In this document: positions 12,240 through 26,054 of the stretch, piece by piece
How the letters are laid out: the number at the start of each line of letters is the position of its first letter
Numbering within the stretch: position 1 is the first letter of the stretch
Source of the DNA: Sipunculus nudus
Taxonomy: Eukaryota > Annelida > Sipuncula > Golfingiida > Sipunculidae
Reading direction: 5' to 3'
Length of the DNA stretch: 64,000 nt
Assembly (NCBI GenBank): GCA_026874595.1
Contig: CM049316.1
Location: forward strand, 46,577,695 to 46,641,694
Program-made: the position numbers and the translations under genes
Notes under the pieces: generated by a model
What the model was told of the DNA's origin: nothing
The model's database searches: none
Seen by the model: only the letters and a program-made list of their open reading frames with translations

Positions 12240-13930
12240 TGGTAAAAAATAGAAAATGAAGATGGCGCAACGAGTCTTCCACAGCTGAAAGGGATATCCA
12301 TGATAAATAAGCCTGCAATATTTCAGAAAGATCCATGCAATTATTTCTGATATATTTTATATAGGGTATGAATTTCATACATCAACAGCTGAAAATGTTA
12401 AAATTTTGCAGTTGTGTCCGCAACAGTTCTGAAGAACTGGCAGGGCCGATTTTCTTCATACTTTACATGGTAACAATGTTATATGTGCATGTGTGCAGTA
12501 AATGCACAATGCTTAAGTTTCACTGCTGAGTGCAAAAGTTTTGTTTTGCAGCCCAGAACACTAACACAAGTCTGATTTTCTGGATGCTAAATACACAAAA
12601 ACGTGACTCGCAAAAATATAGGTCACTGTGACACACTTTTATGGAATGCAAGGAGATTTGTAAAGGACCTATCTTGATATAAAGTGAGAAGTTTCCAGGT
12701 CAACCGGTTACAATTTGTGCTTTGTTAACAGCTGGCCTGCCGTCATATCAGAGTACAAAAATACAATAAAGAAAAATTCTTAAAAATATAAAAGTAGATG
12801 GCGCTACCAATCTTTCCGTGCTTAAGGGCTTTCCATGATCAATAAGCTTGAGAAATTTCAGAAAGATCCACGTAATCATAACTGAGATATTTTATCTAAA
12901 GTATGAATTTATACTAGAATCAATAGATGATAATGTTAAAAACTTGCAATTTTGTCCGCAACAGTTCTGAAAAAAAACCGACTGGGCCGATTTTCCTTGT
13001 TTTTTGTATGGTAACAATATTATGAGCGTGAATGATGCAAAAAGTTTTTAGTCCAGGGTTGAGTGCAAAATTTTTGTTTTGCAACCCAGAACATAAACAC
13101 GTCTGATTTTCTAAGTGCTTAAAACAAACAAAAACGCATGTAACTCGCAAAATATAGGTCACAGTGACCTACTTTATGGAAAGCAAGGAGATTACTAAGG
13201 ACATACCTTGATGTAAACCGGTTACGATTTATGCTTTTTTAATTGAGGGAGGAACAGACAGACGGACAGACTGACCACCGACAAAGGGTAATTCCCAAAG
13301 CTCTGATGACCTATGGTCAGATGACATAACAGTCTTCAGGAAATGATGAAACCCTCATGATCAATATTCATGGAAAAAATCATTGCAATTACTGCATTAG
13401 TTATTCTGATACTGGAGCCTTTGTTTCAAATTTTTAATATTCATGGGGGCACTTCGAGCCCCATACCTCAAAGGATATAGGTCACAGTGACCTTATTTCA
13501 GTTTTCCGAGAATTTTTTTATTGACCTCTATGGGTAAATTTGAGCCCTGTGTGACTGACTGGGTGCTCAAAATTATGTTTTCGGCCTTTAATTAACAAAA
13601 TAAAGGTCACTATATGACCAAACTTCAGGTTTCCTAGGAGATTTGTCTAGGACCTCCCCAGATGTAGAGTTAAAGATTTCTAGGTCTTACGGTTATAATT
13701 TGTGTATGAAGTATGAATTTATACTAGAATCAATAGATGATAATGTTAAAAACTTGCAATTTTGTCCGCAACAGTTCTGAAAAAAACCGACTGGGCCGAT
13801 TTTCCTTGTTTTTTGTATGGTAACAATATTATGAGCATGAATGATGCAAAAACTTTTTAGTCCAGGGTTGAGTGCAAAATGTTTGTTTTGCAACCCAGAA
13901 CATAAACAGAACATAACATGACTTTCAGTC
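12240..13930. repeat. Degenerate direct-repeat cluster
   Basis: A block with TTTCAGAAAGATCCA, TTTTGTCCGCAACAGTTCTGA, GGGCCGATTTTC and GGTAACAATATTATGAGC occurs at about 12300-12600, 12830-13150 and 13710-13910. The last two copies are nearly identical over about 220 bp; the first is much more diverged. Minus-strand ORFs at 12920-13162 and 13693-14205 share the same repeat-encoded stretch and are not independent genes. Confidence 0.75.
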
Positions 13931-14418
13931 AGCTGAGCTAATAAACTGAACCATTTTCTAGCTTCATTACCCAAGTTTCCTTGGCACTTCATAAGCATGT
14001 CCATACATATAAGGAAGGTTTCCACCCTTGTTGGCCTGGGAATTTTAGGTGAAGTTCTTTGGGATCTTATTTCAACATCTTTGGTTCCTCTTTCTGCCAC
14101 AATAAGATAAAGCAAATAAGATGGATGCAACAACAGGAAACATTTAAATATATTTTTTATAAAGGTTGAATGGCAAGAACTAACGGAGTCTATTAAACAA
14201 ACCAAACAAAACAGGTCATTAAAGGTGTCTGTTTTCCATCTTAGGTTTACACTGAATATAACTCACGTAATTCGTTTTACTTTGCAACTGTTGCATTTGC
14301 TAAACAATAGGAAATCATTAGTAGCCTTTATTATGTAGAACGTTTGTTCGAAGCTTTTAAGGTCTGTTGTGTAGAATGTTATACCACTATTATCTTTTTT
14401 GTCTGTTGCTCTGTGTTG

Positions 14419-14853
14419 TTATTTAGTTTCGTTCCCAACATTAAACAGTAATTGATCATCCGGAGAAACACCGCCTAACCTCTTTGCTTTGGTTAATGAA
14501 TGAAAGAGAACAGTAGCAAAAAAGGGAAGGCCCGTCTCGCTTATATCAATGAAGTTATGCTCAGTATTATTGACCGATGGAAAAATATATACACATGAAG
14601 AAAGGCGTCCCAAAAAACCCTTCAAGGTGTCTGTTAATTGATCTTCTCTTCGAACGCACCACCTTCGTCCTGAACCGACTGCACCACCAGGGTTCCAAAC
14701 GATATTAATCGTAGCAAGCGTAGAATAAGCATTAGGCTTGGAGCATTTCTGTACGATTATAAGGGGACTGATAGTTGCAGTTTGTTCCGCATCAAATACT
14801 CGAATGCACGGTATATCAACATATAGCTTTCTTGGCCGATTAAAATTCGTCAA
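14419..14853 (-). other. Orphan 144-codon ORF, possible gene fragment
   Basis: The longest complex-sequence ORF outside repeats and channel exons. The predicted protein has a mixed, protein-like composition (for example IPCIRVFDAEQTATISPL, VWNPGGAVGSGRRW, TLKGFLGRLSSC) and no signal peptide or membrane helix that I can see. No family is recognised. It could be an exon or decayed copy of an unrelated minus-strand gene, or chance. No convincing splice partners were identified on either side. Confidence 0.25.
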
Positions 14854-15701
14854 AGAACAATGTGTTTGAGTAAATTACTAGAATGTAGACACATTAAGAC
14901 CTTTTCCAACAAACATTTATGTTCACTGCATGGTTGGATCATAGGTAAGTTCTTTTCGCTAGAACAAAAGGAGCCTCCAGTTTAAGTGAATGGATATGGA
15001 TTTCGGCCCGTATCTCACAATGATAAAGCATCCTTTAAATTTAAAAAAAAAACATATCATTGTGATCCAGATTATCTGAATCCTTGAACTACTTTAATCA
15101 TAATCCCTTCATATCTGTATTGGGTTGACGCAAACAGCCAGCCATTCAAATGACCAACCAATTAATCCACTGAGCAAACAACCAACCGACTAACCGACTA
15201 ACTATGGTATGACATCAGAGCTTTATAGTTATATAAATATAGAGGAATCAAATTTTGTCAGACATGTTGCACTCATCTGATATTATAAGACTGTCTGAAT
15301 GAAATGGTATAGTTCATACCGGTACCTATTTAGGATGTTTTTTATGCTGTGTGGTTATAGGCTATCCGGTGAGTTTGCTGTTTTTTGTTACAAAGTACAA
15401 AATGCGTGCAATCGTTAGGTGGATTACACATGTTCCGAGAACAATGCTGCTGTCTACAAAGTCACTGTGCGTGGATTAGTTAGCAAAAACGCCTTTTGTT
15501 ATTTCACAAAATAGTTTTCGGTACCCAGGTGTGTCGGGGGGGGGGGGGGGTGGTTAAAAGGGCCTTTCTCTGGCCAGCGTTATCTTAAAGGTTCTTGTGT
15601 AAGGGAACAAAGCTGTATCAGCGGTTATTATTTTATTTTGCTCTTATTGTTATTATTGGTATTATTATTATTATGAGAAGAACATATATATATATAAATA
15701 C

Positions 15702-15772
<71 letters not shown>

Positions 15773-16741
15773 AGATATTGATTCAAACGCCAGATCAAAT
15801 TGAATTGCCCGAAAAAAAAATTTGGGGCCCATGAAGTCGTAAGGAATCAATCGATATAAACCATGCAAAAAGCCCAGATCGGGAGAGCATATAAGCCGCC
15901 AAACAATCCGGGGCCAATCCATGGTCTCCTGTGGATAAACTTAACCTCATGTGACTGTATAGCTGTAATAAAGAAAAAAAAACAAATATAATAATATATA
16001 ATAATATATTCATAAGGTGTGTGCCAACTGATCGGTGTGGTCGCTTTCTTAAATTACAAAACGATCGAAAACGATTATGTTGCATACGCAAAGATGTCAT
16101 ATTTTCTAAAAAAAAAAAAAGTTCTAAACGTTCTAAATTGAATAAAATTTGATTGATATATTTTTGAGAAACAATCATGACCCCAAAGAAGGAAATGCAC
16201 TGACTCTAACCTGATTTTCTTTTTCCCTTTGAGGGTCCGTCGAAAAAATCACCGTTATCTTCCTTGTTCTATCTTTTTACAAAATAACATGAACTCCCGG
16301 AGATAATGTTCGAACAAACACACACATACTATCCACGCTGATCACATTTCATTAGGCACCTTCGTTGGTGGAAACTAAACACAATGACTAGTATAATTAA
16401 CTAACATATATAACAGTTGGTAATGGTATCAAAATACATGTTTTTTATTTCATCCTTTTAATAAAACATGGTTCATCAGATAGATAATGAAGACTGAAAA
16501 ACTTTCTGATCTGGAAAATATAAACCAAATATTTAAAATACCAGAGAGTATAATTACATTTTCCGCTGAAATAATGTACATTATGCTTATAAAAGTGAGC
16601 TGTTAAAACCCTTATCTTAACATCTTTTATGGTTTAATTATATACATAGTTTAGCCGCAAAATACACATTTCTTATACAAACAAGTTAAGTAACTGGATA
16701 CATATATAGCAATACATGTAATAGTCCATTATTTGTTTCAG
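14854..16741. other. Intergenic upstream of gene B
   Basis: No exon seen. Holds a poly-G run (15535-15551) and long (TA)n at 15705-15769. The distal promoter or a non-coding first exon of gene B could lie here but is not identifiable by eye. Confidence 0.5.
15705..15769. repeat. (TA)n microsatellite
   Basis: Over 30 TA units, uninterrupted. Confidence 0.95.
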
Positions 16742-16836
16742 TACAGCGATATATAATATCAGTATATCCAGTCTGTTCTGTTATAATATAAAACATTTAT
16801 GTTTATCGTTCGCCAAATATAATTAATATAGATACA
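16742..16836 (+). other. Probable 5' UTR portion of gene B exon 1
   Basis: A pyrimidine-rich acceptor, TTATTTGTTTCAG, ends at 16741, 95 nt before the ATG. By analogy with gene C, where a similar acceptor lies 11 nt before the ATG, the first coding exon is probably preceded by an upstream non-coding exon. Confidence 0.45.
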
Positions 16837-16984
16837 ATGGGGAAGTTGAAAATGAATTACGAGTTCCTCACACCATCAACATGTGCCAACCTGCCACGTG
16901 ACAAAATCAACATGTCATCAGTTTGGGGAGGTATGAAAGAAAACACAACAGCACATGGTATCCCGCACGTCACCAATGCAAGAG
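16837..16984 (+). CDS. Gene B exon 1: cytoplasmic N-terminus
   Basis: The ATG in context ACAATGG was chosen because it opens the frame joining to TM1 and matches gene C exon 1. It encodes [19 protein letters not shown], with the HG gating motif of DEG/ENaC channels. Donor GTAAGA at 16985; ends in phase 1. Confidence 0.9.
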
Positions 16985-17966
16985 GTAAGACTGCCCTCTC
17001 GATCCTCACCAAAACTAAATCATGATTGAGAAAATCGGATAACCTACTCTAATTTGAAACTGTTAGCATGATCTTCTGTCTGAAAGCATGCATTTCCGCC
17101 TATCCAACCCTGTATTTGCATTGAATAACGTTATCTGAAGCTACGTCCAATTAACATTTAGGAAATTCACTTATAATACTCTCCTGGTTATTTGAATCAA
17201 GGGCGCACTCGAAAATTCGAAACTTGGTTTCGGTTTCGGCCACTTCCGGGAAACCGTCCACTTAATAATAGTATAACCGAAACTCTCCGGAGATGGTTTC
17301 TGTTTCGCCAGACCGTCCACTCGATAATTATACTGGCAAGATGGCGGGGCTGGGCAAAAGTAGTGCAATTTTGTTATTTTCTTTTTATATCACTTCATAC
17401 TATTGATGTGTGCAAGTGTTAAAAAACACTTTTTGAAATTTAAACACTCCCAATATTTACAGGGAGGAAAGTTTTTATTTTAGAATTACATTTGAGTACC
17501 ACTGAACATATGCATTATACGATATTGTATTAAACGCTTATAAATTTGATTAATATTTTCCTATGTGTTCACAGGACCATCTGAAATATTCTAAAATAGG
17601 GTTCTTATATTATGTTACACAACGGTTCTATAGGTTATTCTTCACACAAACAGAAACCATGGAGACCTTATCGATCTGTTACAAATCAATAACTCGAGCT
17701 TGGAGATTGTTAAATCAGGACTTTTCTAGATTTAACCAATACTCTGCGCACTTGATTCTGCACACATAATGTACCATATGAGAAATGGCCACTTGTAGAA
17801 AAATGATTTGCTAAAGAATACTGTCTGTTGTAGAAAGCAGCTTTTAACTTGTGTGGCGGTGTTCTTTATTCTTTATAATCAATAATATTTATACATAATC
17901 TATTCTTAAGAACATTCTATTGGGCATTTTTTATGAAAAGGTTATAGGTACCCTGATGTCACCTGC

Positions 17967-18054
<88 letters not shown>

Positions 18055-18177
18055 TGAAACCTCGTTGTGTCGAAGTTTAAGGGACCCTCGGACCCGGAGT
18101 TGTCCGGAATATCGAATCTGTAACTTCGACATAAGCGGGGTATTCGACTTAAGCGAGTTCGACACAACGAGGTTTCA

Positions 18178-18238
<61 letters not shown>

Positions 18239-21200
18239 TATATGTTTTAATATAGTGATTGTTTTACGGGAAGTGGCTACAGTAATTTTTACATAATTCT
18301 TATTGATCCAATATAATATCCCCATATTGCGTCAAAACGGTAAACGCTACATAAATATATTGCTTCCTTTTATGGGGAACTCAAAGGTGTACGCACGATT
18401 AAGAAAAACACAAACACTCTAAAATTGTAAGACTATCTTGCAACCCCTTAGAAACAAGCCAACACTTTTGGATCTTTCTTTATCCAGGGGCCTATGATTT
18501 GTGACCCTCGGCTTAATCTGTCAAATTACTTAAGGCTGTCACTCGATTTCAGTTATTCACTAACACAAGCAAGATAACTTGTCTGCCGTCTCATTTTCTG
18601 TCAGTCAATGTTATCTTTTGTGATGTGCGCTGAATGGTCACGTGTTCGTCGGTAAAACAGTTCTACCCAAATAAAAAGTGAACCAGACGCACGGCGCCGC
18701 TGTAATTAGGTTCACCTTACATTGCAACAATTACCTTCCCATATAGCGATAAACAAGTGTCTAAATTCAGTTTGTTTGAGGTTCTAGATATTAAACCAGC
18801 GTCACGCTATTATGGATACAACGGGAATTTTCTTTGAAATTAGCCTAATTATACTCTTTTTGGTACCGATTTTTTTTTACTTCTTATCCTGTATAAAGAT
18901 TCACATTGACAGCCGTTACCTACTCTGACCATGGTTTACTGGTCCTCGTTACATCTGTAACCGTTATGTCGATCGAAAAAACAGAGCCAGTATCAGAGTT
19001 GGGTCCAAAAGTAATTGTATTTGAATTACAATTACTTTTTCAAGTAATTGTAATTTGATCGATTACATTTTCTAATCATTAAAAGTAATTGTAATTGTAA
19101 TCGATTACTTTAAAAAAGTAATTGTTTGAACAATTACTTTTCAATTACTTTTAGGTATATTTGTCACGTATGAATAATTCTATAAAACTCTTAAATTTTA
19201 AAAGCATACCTAGCTATTAATCAATTTTCCATGGTTGTTCCTATAAGCCATCTGAGCTATAATGATGGTCCTTAGAGCTCAAATGAAACAATTTGGCAAA
19301 AAATACTGCTGTAGTGGCCAGACATGGGGTAATAGTAATAAGTAATAGTAATAGTAATAGATTATAACAGCTTTTTCCATGTCATAGTAATAGTAATAGT
19401 AATAGACTCAAAAATTTGAGCTGTAATAGTAATAGAAACAGAAGGGAAAGTAATAGAGTAATACATATTACTTTCTATTACTTCCTGTGTCCCCCTTGAT
19501 CATGAAGCATTTCAGCAAATAATGCTGAACAGACCGAGTTCTTGTCCAGTGACTGCTCACGTGGTGCCTATTGTTGAGGCAAACATGGGCCAGCTGCCAC
19601 ATTGCTGGTGACCACTGGTGCTAATTGCATAAGAATACTGGACAGAGCAGACACAGCCAAAAGTTATCTGGCACAATCTGACCTTTGATTACTAAACCAT
19701 GGATAAACAGAGGCATATTTGATGTTAAGAGACAGATAAATAGTGTATTATTATTGTGACATGTATATCTTATCTCACATCCATCAATCCATATGCATAT
19801 TCTGAAATGTACCTAGATGTGTTTTCACCAGTCAGTTTACATTTTAATAATACAGATTGCAATAACACACATTCAAGAAAAATATAATATGGAACCAGAT
19901 ATAGTTCAAACCCAAAATGTTCATGATCAGCTTATGGTGATTTCACTAGTGACTACCTATAAAGTAATGAAGCCTACAATTCTATAAACTCATACCAGTA
20001 CTACAATCACTTGGATGAAGTCATACTGTTATCATGTATTCAAGAGTTCGTACAATTATCTTATAATTTTTACTTGAAACACCCCAATAACGATCATTGA
20101 GCTCTCAAAATAAAAAAAAAACAAAATTGAAGAAGCTGAAAAAATTAAGATCTCCAGTATCATTAGGCTTTCTGTAAATGAACGACACAGTATAAGAAAA
20201 TGTGTAGGTAATTGGATGATATAGATGCTTGTAATATTATTTAAACATGTGACTGTAGTGCAAGTTTAAAGCACTCTTGGCTGCGCTAGGTTAAGAATCC
20301 TTCCATTAGTTTAGGTAATAGTAATAGAAATAGTAATAGATACTCCAGTAGTAGTAATAGTAATAGAAAATAAAATGTGGTAATAGTAATAGTAATATCA
20401 GAAATTGAAAGTAATAGTAATAGAACAACTGTAACAGACCCTATGTCTGGTAGGTCCAACAGTTCCAAAACGTGCCCTGTTAAGGGCCGGCCGGCCGGCT
20501 GTACGACGGACAGAGGACTATGACTATATCTCAGATGACTTATAGTCAGCTGATCTAAAAATGTTAAGAGCTCAACCAATCTCTAACCCAGGTGCTTTTC
20601 TTGCATGAGGTAAATGGTCCTTAAACACAAAAGTAATTGCAAAAGTAATTGCGATTACTTTTAAAAGTAATTGTATTTGTAATCGATTATTTTTCTGAAA
20701 ACACAAAAGTAATTGTAATTGTAATCGATTACTTTTAAAAGTAATTGTATTTCTAATTGATTACTTTAAAAGTATTTGGACCCTAGTCTGGCCAGTATAG
20801 GATTATTTGCGGCACTGACAGGATCTCCTGCTATAGAATAAAACTGGTACCACAAACAAAATATTATTTCATATATTTCTTACTGATTTCATGAAAAACT
20901 TACAGTACAGACATTGGGTCTTTCAATGTGCTTCAGCAAACAGGGGCCATGAATCACTTGACATTACTGTTTCTGTCACTTTCACTTACAGGTGACGTTA
21001 AGCGCGGGTTCTGGGGGTTAATGACGGCCCTGTGTGTGGGTACTCTGCTCTATCACTTTTGGACCGTGTCCGATTTCTTCTCTTCGTTCCATGTGAACGT
21101 TAATGTCGTGATTGAATACGAGAGACCGACCAAATTCCCTGCCGTGACGGTGTGCAACATGAACCCAGTTAAACGATCCGTTCTCGCCAAAGACCCCAAA

Positions 21201-24200
21201 CTCAAGTCCCTGCTTGGACAGAGCAACAGGAAGAAGCGACATCTGGCGGAGCGCCGTGAAAAACGTGCTACAAGTGGTATGAACTTTTTTTTCTTTTTGA
21301 TCAGACTAATTTGTTGCTTGCCGGAAATCTTCGATTTCGGCAAGCTGGTTGGTCAGTCGCGGATGTCTGTTTGTTGCTTGCCGGAAATCTTCGATTTCGG
21401 CAAGCTGGTTGGTCAGTCACGGATGTATGTTTGTCTGTCTGTCTGTCTGTTTGTCTGTTCCATCTCTACAGGTCGCAATTCTGCAGCAATCCCCATCAAA
21501 CTTGTGGAGGGCGGTGGTGTAATGGTTAAGGTGCCGGACGAATGATCGAGAGGTCGTGAGTTCGAAACCCGGTCAGACTCCCACCGTGCCAAGACCCTTA
21601 GGCAAGGTCCCAACCGCAAGTGTGCCTCTGTCCACCCAGCAGTAGAAATGGGTACCAGTAAATACTGGGAAGGTAACCTGCGATGGACTAGCGTCCCATC
21701 CAGGAGGAGTTTAATTCCTAAGTCGCCTCACGCTACCGAAACCGGGATAAGCTTCGGCCTGATGAGCCATTAGGCTCGGGTGTAAAAGCCCAGCAGACTT
21801 TACCTTACCATTACCTATCAAACTTACACAGTTGGTGGAAATTCTAAAATGACAGGAGCCTATTGTTTTTGGTCAATATAGGTCGAAGGTTAAGGTCAAG
21901 GTCATCAAAAGTATACCAGACGGTATTTTCATCATATCTGTGTTATTATTAGTCGTATCTACTTCAACAGTAGCTCATTTTAATCTTCATTCCAAGGCCT
22001 GTCTTCTTGAATGTATTTGACTCAATGTGCGGTTATCCATGGTAACGCATTTCCGGGGAAAAGTGCTGATATTTTTCTAACTTTGTCAGTTTTAAAGCTA
22101 CAGAGGTTTAGTTTTTTTGCATTAGGCAGCATTTAATTAGTACTAAAAGGTTGCATTACAAGTCTCACAATATCTCGTTTAATGTCTCGTCAAACGAGAT
22201 ATTTCGAGATTTCATTCATCTTGCCCTGGAGGCCACAGTGTTGCAGGAATCTTTTTGAAACTGACATATCTTAAGTCCTACACAAGTATCTCAAAATGTT
22301 TTTTTTTTTTTTTTCATTTTTTTAATACGGCCGCTATGGGGCGCTGGATGCAAACCTCCTCAACATTTCATGTTTTGGCCATATCTCCATAATTATAAGC
22401 CTCAATTACATAAACTCTAGTCTTTTCCATAATCTGGTTTAGTCATTTGTTGCAATCTTGTGTCACTTTGTCAGTGTGTCTGTCTGTTAGTCAGTTGTCC
22501 TCAAATTCGCCTGCTTGCTCTTGCGTCTCACATATAGCATTCAGTTATAGCCACAGTTTTGAAAGAATCCTTTTGAAACTGGTACATCTTATGTCCTACG
22601 GTAATATCTCGAAAGCAATTTTTCATTTTCGCTTCGGTCGAACATCCCCAATGAAATATTATTTTGCCATATCTCCAAAATTACAAACCGCCATTACATA
22701 AATTATAACAGAAAGCCGACAGTATCTCCTATCTGCCCGTCTGTCTATCAATTAAATTTCCGGCAAGCGTTCTACCAATGGTCGTCTAGTTTCCTGCTTG
22801 CTGACTGCTGTGAACGCATGTCTGCAGATATCGTAAACAAACCAGTTCCGGTCATCTTAAGCTGGCACGACTAATAGTACGGCCTCCAGCATGAAAACCT
22901 ACTGTCTTCGTTACCCACGAGTGGGTACTTTTTTTTATCTCCACCAATGCACGAGAGTACGTCCTTTTTACGACCAAGGGGTAAAATATGTTCAGATATC
23001 CCCCTTTTTAAGTACTGATATACTGGTATATAAGCCAATATTCATAATTTGAGGTAATTCTTAATAGGTTAAGATCTGTGACTGTCGCATGGCAGCTGCG
23101 GGTTTCAAGCTATCATGAGTACTAGCGGAATACCGAAAATCGCGACATGTGAATTGCGTTAACCGGGTTTTAACATGTACAGAAAATGGCAGCCCCAAAA
23201 GGTGGTTTCGAGAAACTGGGAGAAATAAACGTTAAAGGGTTCGATAAGGCCGCGGGGATCTGACACAAAAGTCAGTTTTTTTTAACATAGGCTTTCATGC
23301 TAAAGGCCATACTATTTGTCGTGCCTGCTAAAGATGACTGGTACTGGTTAACAGTGCGGTAAATGTATCGGTTGTTTGAAAAAAAAAAAGTTGTTCAAAA
23401 GAAAGTCCGATCATAGAAATACAGTTCGGGGGGGGGGGGGGTTGCTCATATATTTTCTTTTAGGATCAACAATCTCAAATGACGTTGAAACATATTACCA
23501 GTACATATTAATACTGATAGGGATTCTATTAAAAACAGGTTCTGCAGTCAGGTCAGTCCAAACAATTACCGCCAGTATCTTCTTATCAGTCATGTGGTTA
23601 TGTGTACATGCACTGTTCATATACAAACACTGTCAAGCTTCAGTAACCGGTTTCACCTGGCGAGTGACAGAACAAATACATAGGGCCTACGAATGGGCGG
23701 CTCCTACAAAGGGACAAAAAATGGTCCTTTGTCATAATGGTATTAAGAAAAAAATCAGATTGTTCATACGGTTTCACCAAGTTACCCTACCCCTTTACAA
23801 ATTTTCAACAAAATCCGTACATAACTTTTGCGTCAATTGGCTTAGAGACAAAGCAAAGAAACATATATTTCTTTGTCAATGACTTACACAGATAGATGTT
23901 AACCTGCCTTTCATCTGTGAGCATTGTTAGTTTCCGACTGGACCTGCTTATTCCAGGTCAATCAACATATATCAGGACAAATATTTAATCCTGCTTGAAT
24001 CTATTCACCCGAGCCTGCCTTTTCACTTTGGAAACTATACACTGCAAGAGCCTTTACCGATATACATGTGTTTGTTATCATGCCTTTAAGATTACTCTCA
24101 ACTGACAACTAAAAACATTACCTGTGATGTCCTCTGAGCTTCAATGTATACAAAGTATCTTTATTAAACTTTCACTTTGCTCAAGTAATGTCATTTCTTC

Positions 24201-25972
24201 AAAATATTTCATAGTAGATGGCTTATAGTTCATGCAATCGTTAAATATTATACAGTCATCACTCCAGCAATGATGATGTCGTACTTATGTTGTTAATCAT
24301 AAAAAAATAATCTCACTCATAATTCGTAAATCCTATATATACATATGCATGCCTCACGTATTTTTCCTAAACGTATTTTTGAATTGTTAAATAGAATTAC
24401 TTGCCATTCTTTGTTGCGTTTTTATAGGGAAAGGGGTTTCCTGGAGAATTCTAGCAAAAGTAATCTTTATATCATATAGTGACCACATGAAAAAAGTACC
24501 TAAATGCGACATTCAGTCCATATCAGCTTATTGCAGAACTATTTATCTAACAGAACCATGGATTTTCCATGGCTGCATTTTCAGTTATTTTTGTTATCAC
24601 AGACTGTCCCTGTGTGATTTTCGGGACGTGCTTCTTCAACTCGAAATCAGATGGCAAGTACAACTACACTGACGCGGAGAACTATTGTGCCGCCAGACAG
24701 GCTCGCCTGGCGGTCATTCCAACATCTCAGCATCAAGATGTACTAAGAAGCGATCGTTGTGAAACAGGGAAATTGAGGTAGTGTATCATAGCTTTCATTA
24801 AACCCTGTCTAAATATAACAGAAAATAACCATGAACCAAAAGAATAAAATGAACAATCTTTATCCTGTGTCCTTCTAACCTAGAGGATTATCTGAATGAG
24901 TGATTAGGGCTGAGCCACTGACAACCACAATGACAATCATATACCAAATGTGTTGTAATTTTTTCAAGTACACCAAACCCATTTATTGTCTAAATAATGC
25001 ATATTTAAAAAAAACTAAAACAAAAATTAAAATTAAGGGCACAGCTTCAGTTATCTTTCTGATTAAAAATAACAGATGATAACAAACACCCGACGATCCC
25101 CTCTTCATTCCAGCCATTCTTGGCATATTCATTAGTATATAAACTCATAATGTTACCCCGACTCATAGAAAAGATACTATAAATTAAAATGTCTTTTAAG
25201 TTTAAAGTTCATATTTCAATTTTTAAATACTTCTCAGGGGCTGCTTCCACATGCACAGGCAAAACAATTAACCTCTTGACACGAAATAATATGTTTGAGG
25301 GTTTAAATGAATAAGATTTTGGAGATTATAAAAAAATATACAGTACTTCAGTAATAAAGAGTAGGCCAATTATTTTATTGCGAACTGATATTTTGATTAT
25401 ATCCTATTTAAATCATGACATACTATGAGCAGGCTGATAAAACCGAATTCAGTAAATGTGACTTATATTCTGTTCAAGGAGTTTATAACAAATAACAACT
25501 TTGCCATAATGCCAGAACTGGCGTGTCAGTCGTGCAGTAATTGCAATTAAGACACGATAAGCCCATTGAACCTATTGTGCGCCTATTGTACCGCGCGGTC
25601 TCAGGCGCAGCCGCGAAAGGGCCAATGATTAGCAAAGCTGCACGATCATACTGACGCAGTCCGCTGAAGCTCGTCATGCCAAGAGCGATATATCAAGTAA
25701 CTGAGCAATAAATCACTAAAATAACATTGACCAAAAAATGAATGCGCAGAACGTTTGGTTCAGAATTATGCACAATAGAAATTTAGAGAGGTCTCGCGTT
25801 GGGAATCACTTGAATGAATTTGGGACAGATGCGGTCACTATGCATCAATATTTGCCGTGATACCAGGGGCGTAGCCAAGGGGGGGGGGCCCAGGGGGCCA
25901 TGCCCCCCCCCCCCCCCCGCATCGGGTCGCATCAAGTACTCGCCGTCCTTTCGGAATTTCACTTAATCTAAT

Positions 25973-26054
<82 letters not shown>

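Larger units (their letters stand above)
16985..20991 (+). other. Gene B intron 1
   Basis: Apart from the (TA)n/MITE block at 17973-18230 and the fold-back elements at 19001-20783, no exon or known element is seen. Confidence 0.6.

Noticed and set aside
13693-14205. 170-codon minus-strand ORF
   Set aside because: Its second half is the dispersed repeat also found at 12920-13162, and the first half has no known motif.
17959-18250. ORFs rich in IYIYIY
   Set aside because: Translations of (TA)n flanking a MITE.
20928-21545. 205-codon ORF over gene B exon 2 as a stand-alone gene
   Set aside because: Only 20992-21276 is channel-like; the rest reads into intron repeats on both sides, and clear splice sites join it to exons 1 and 3.
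21506-21577. tRNA gene
   Set aside because: A/B-box-like sequences are present, but there is no proper cloverleaf; it is the head of a SINE with target duplications.
23376-23882. 168-codon ORF in gene B intron 2
   Set aside because: Starts in a poly-A/poly-G stretch and shows no recognisable motif, splice sites or repeat link; insufficient support for a gene.
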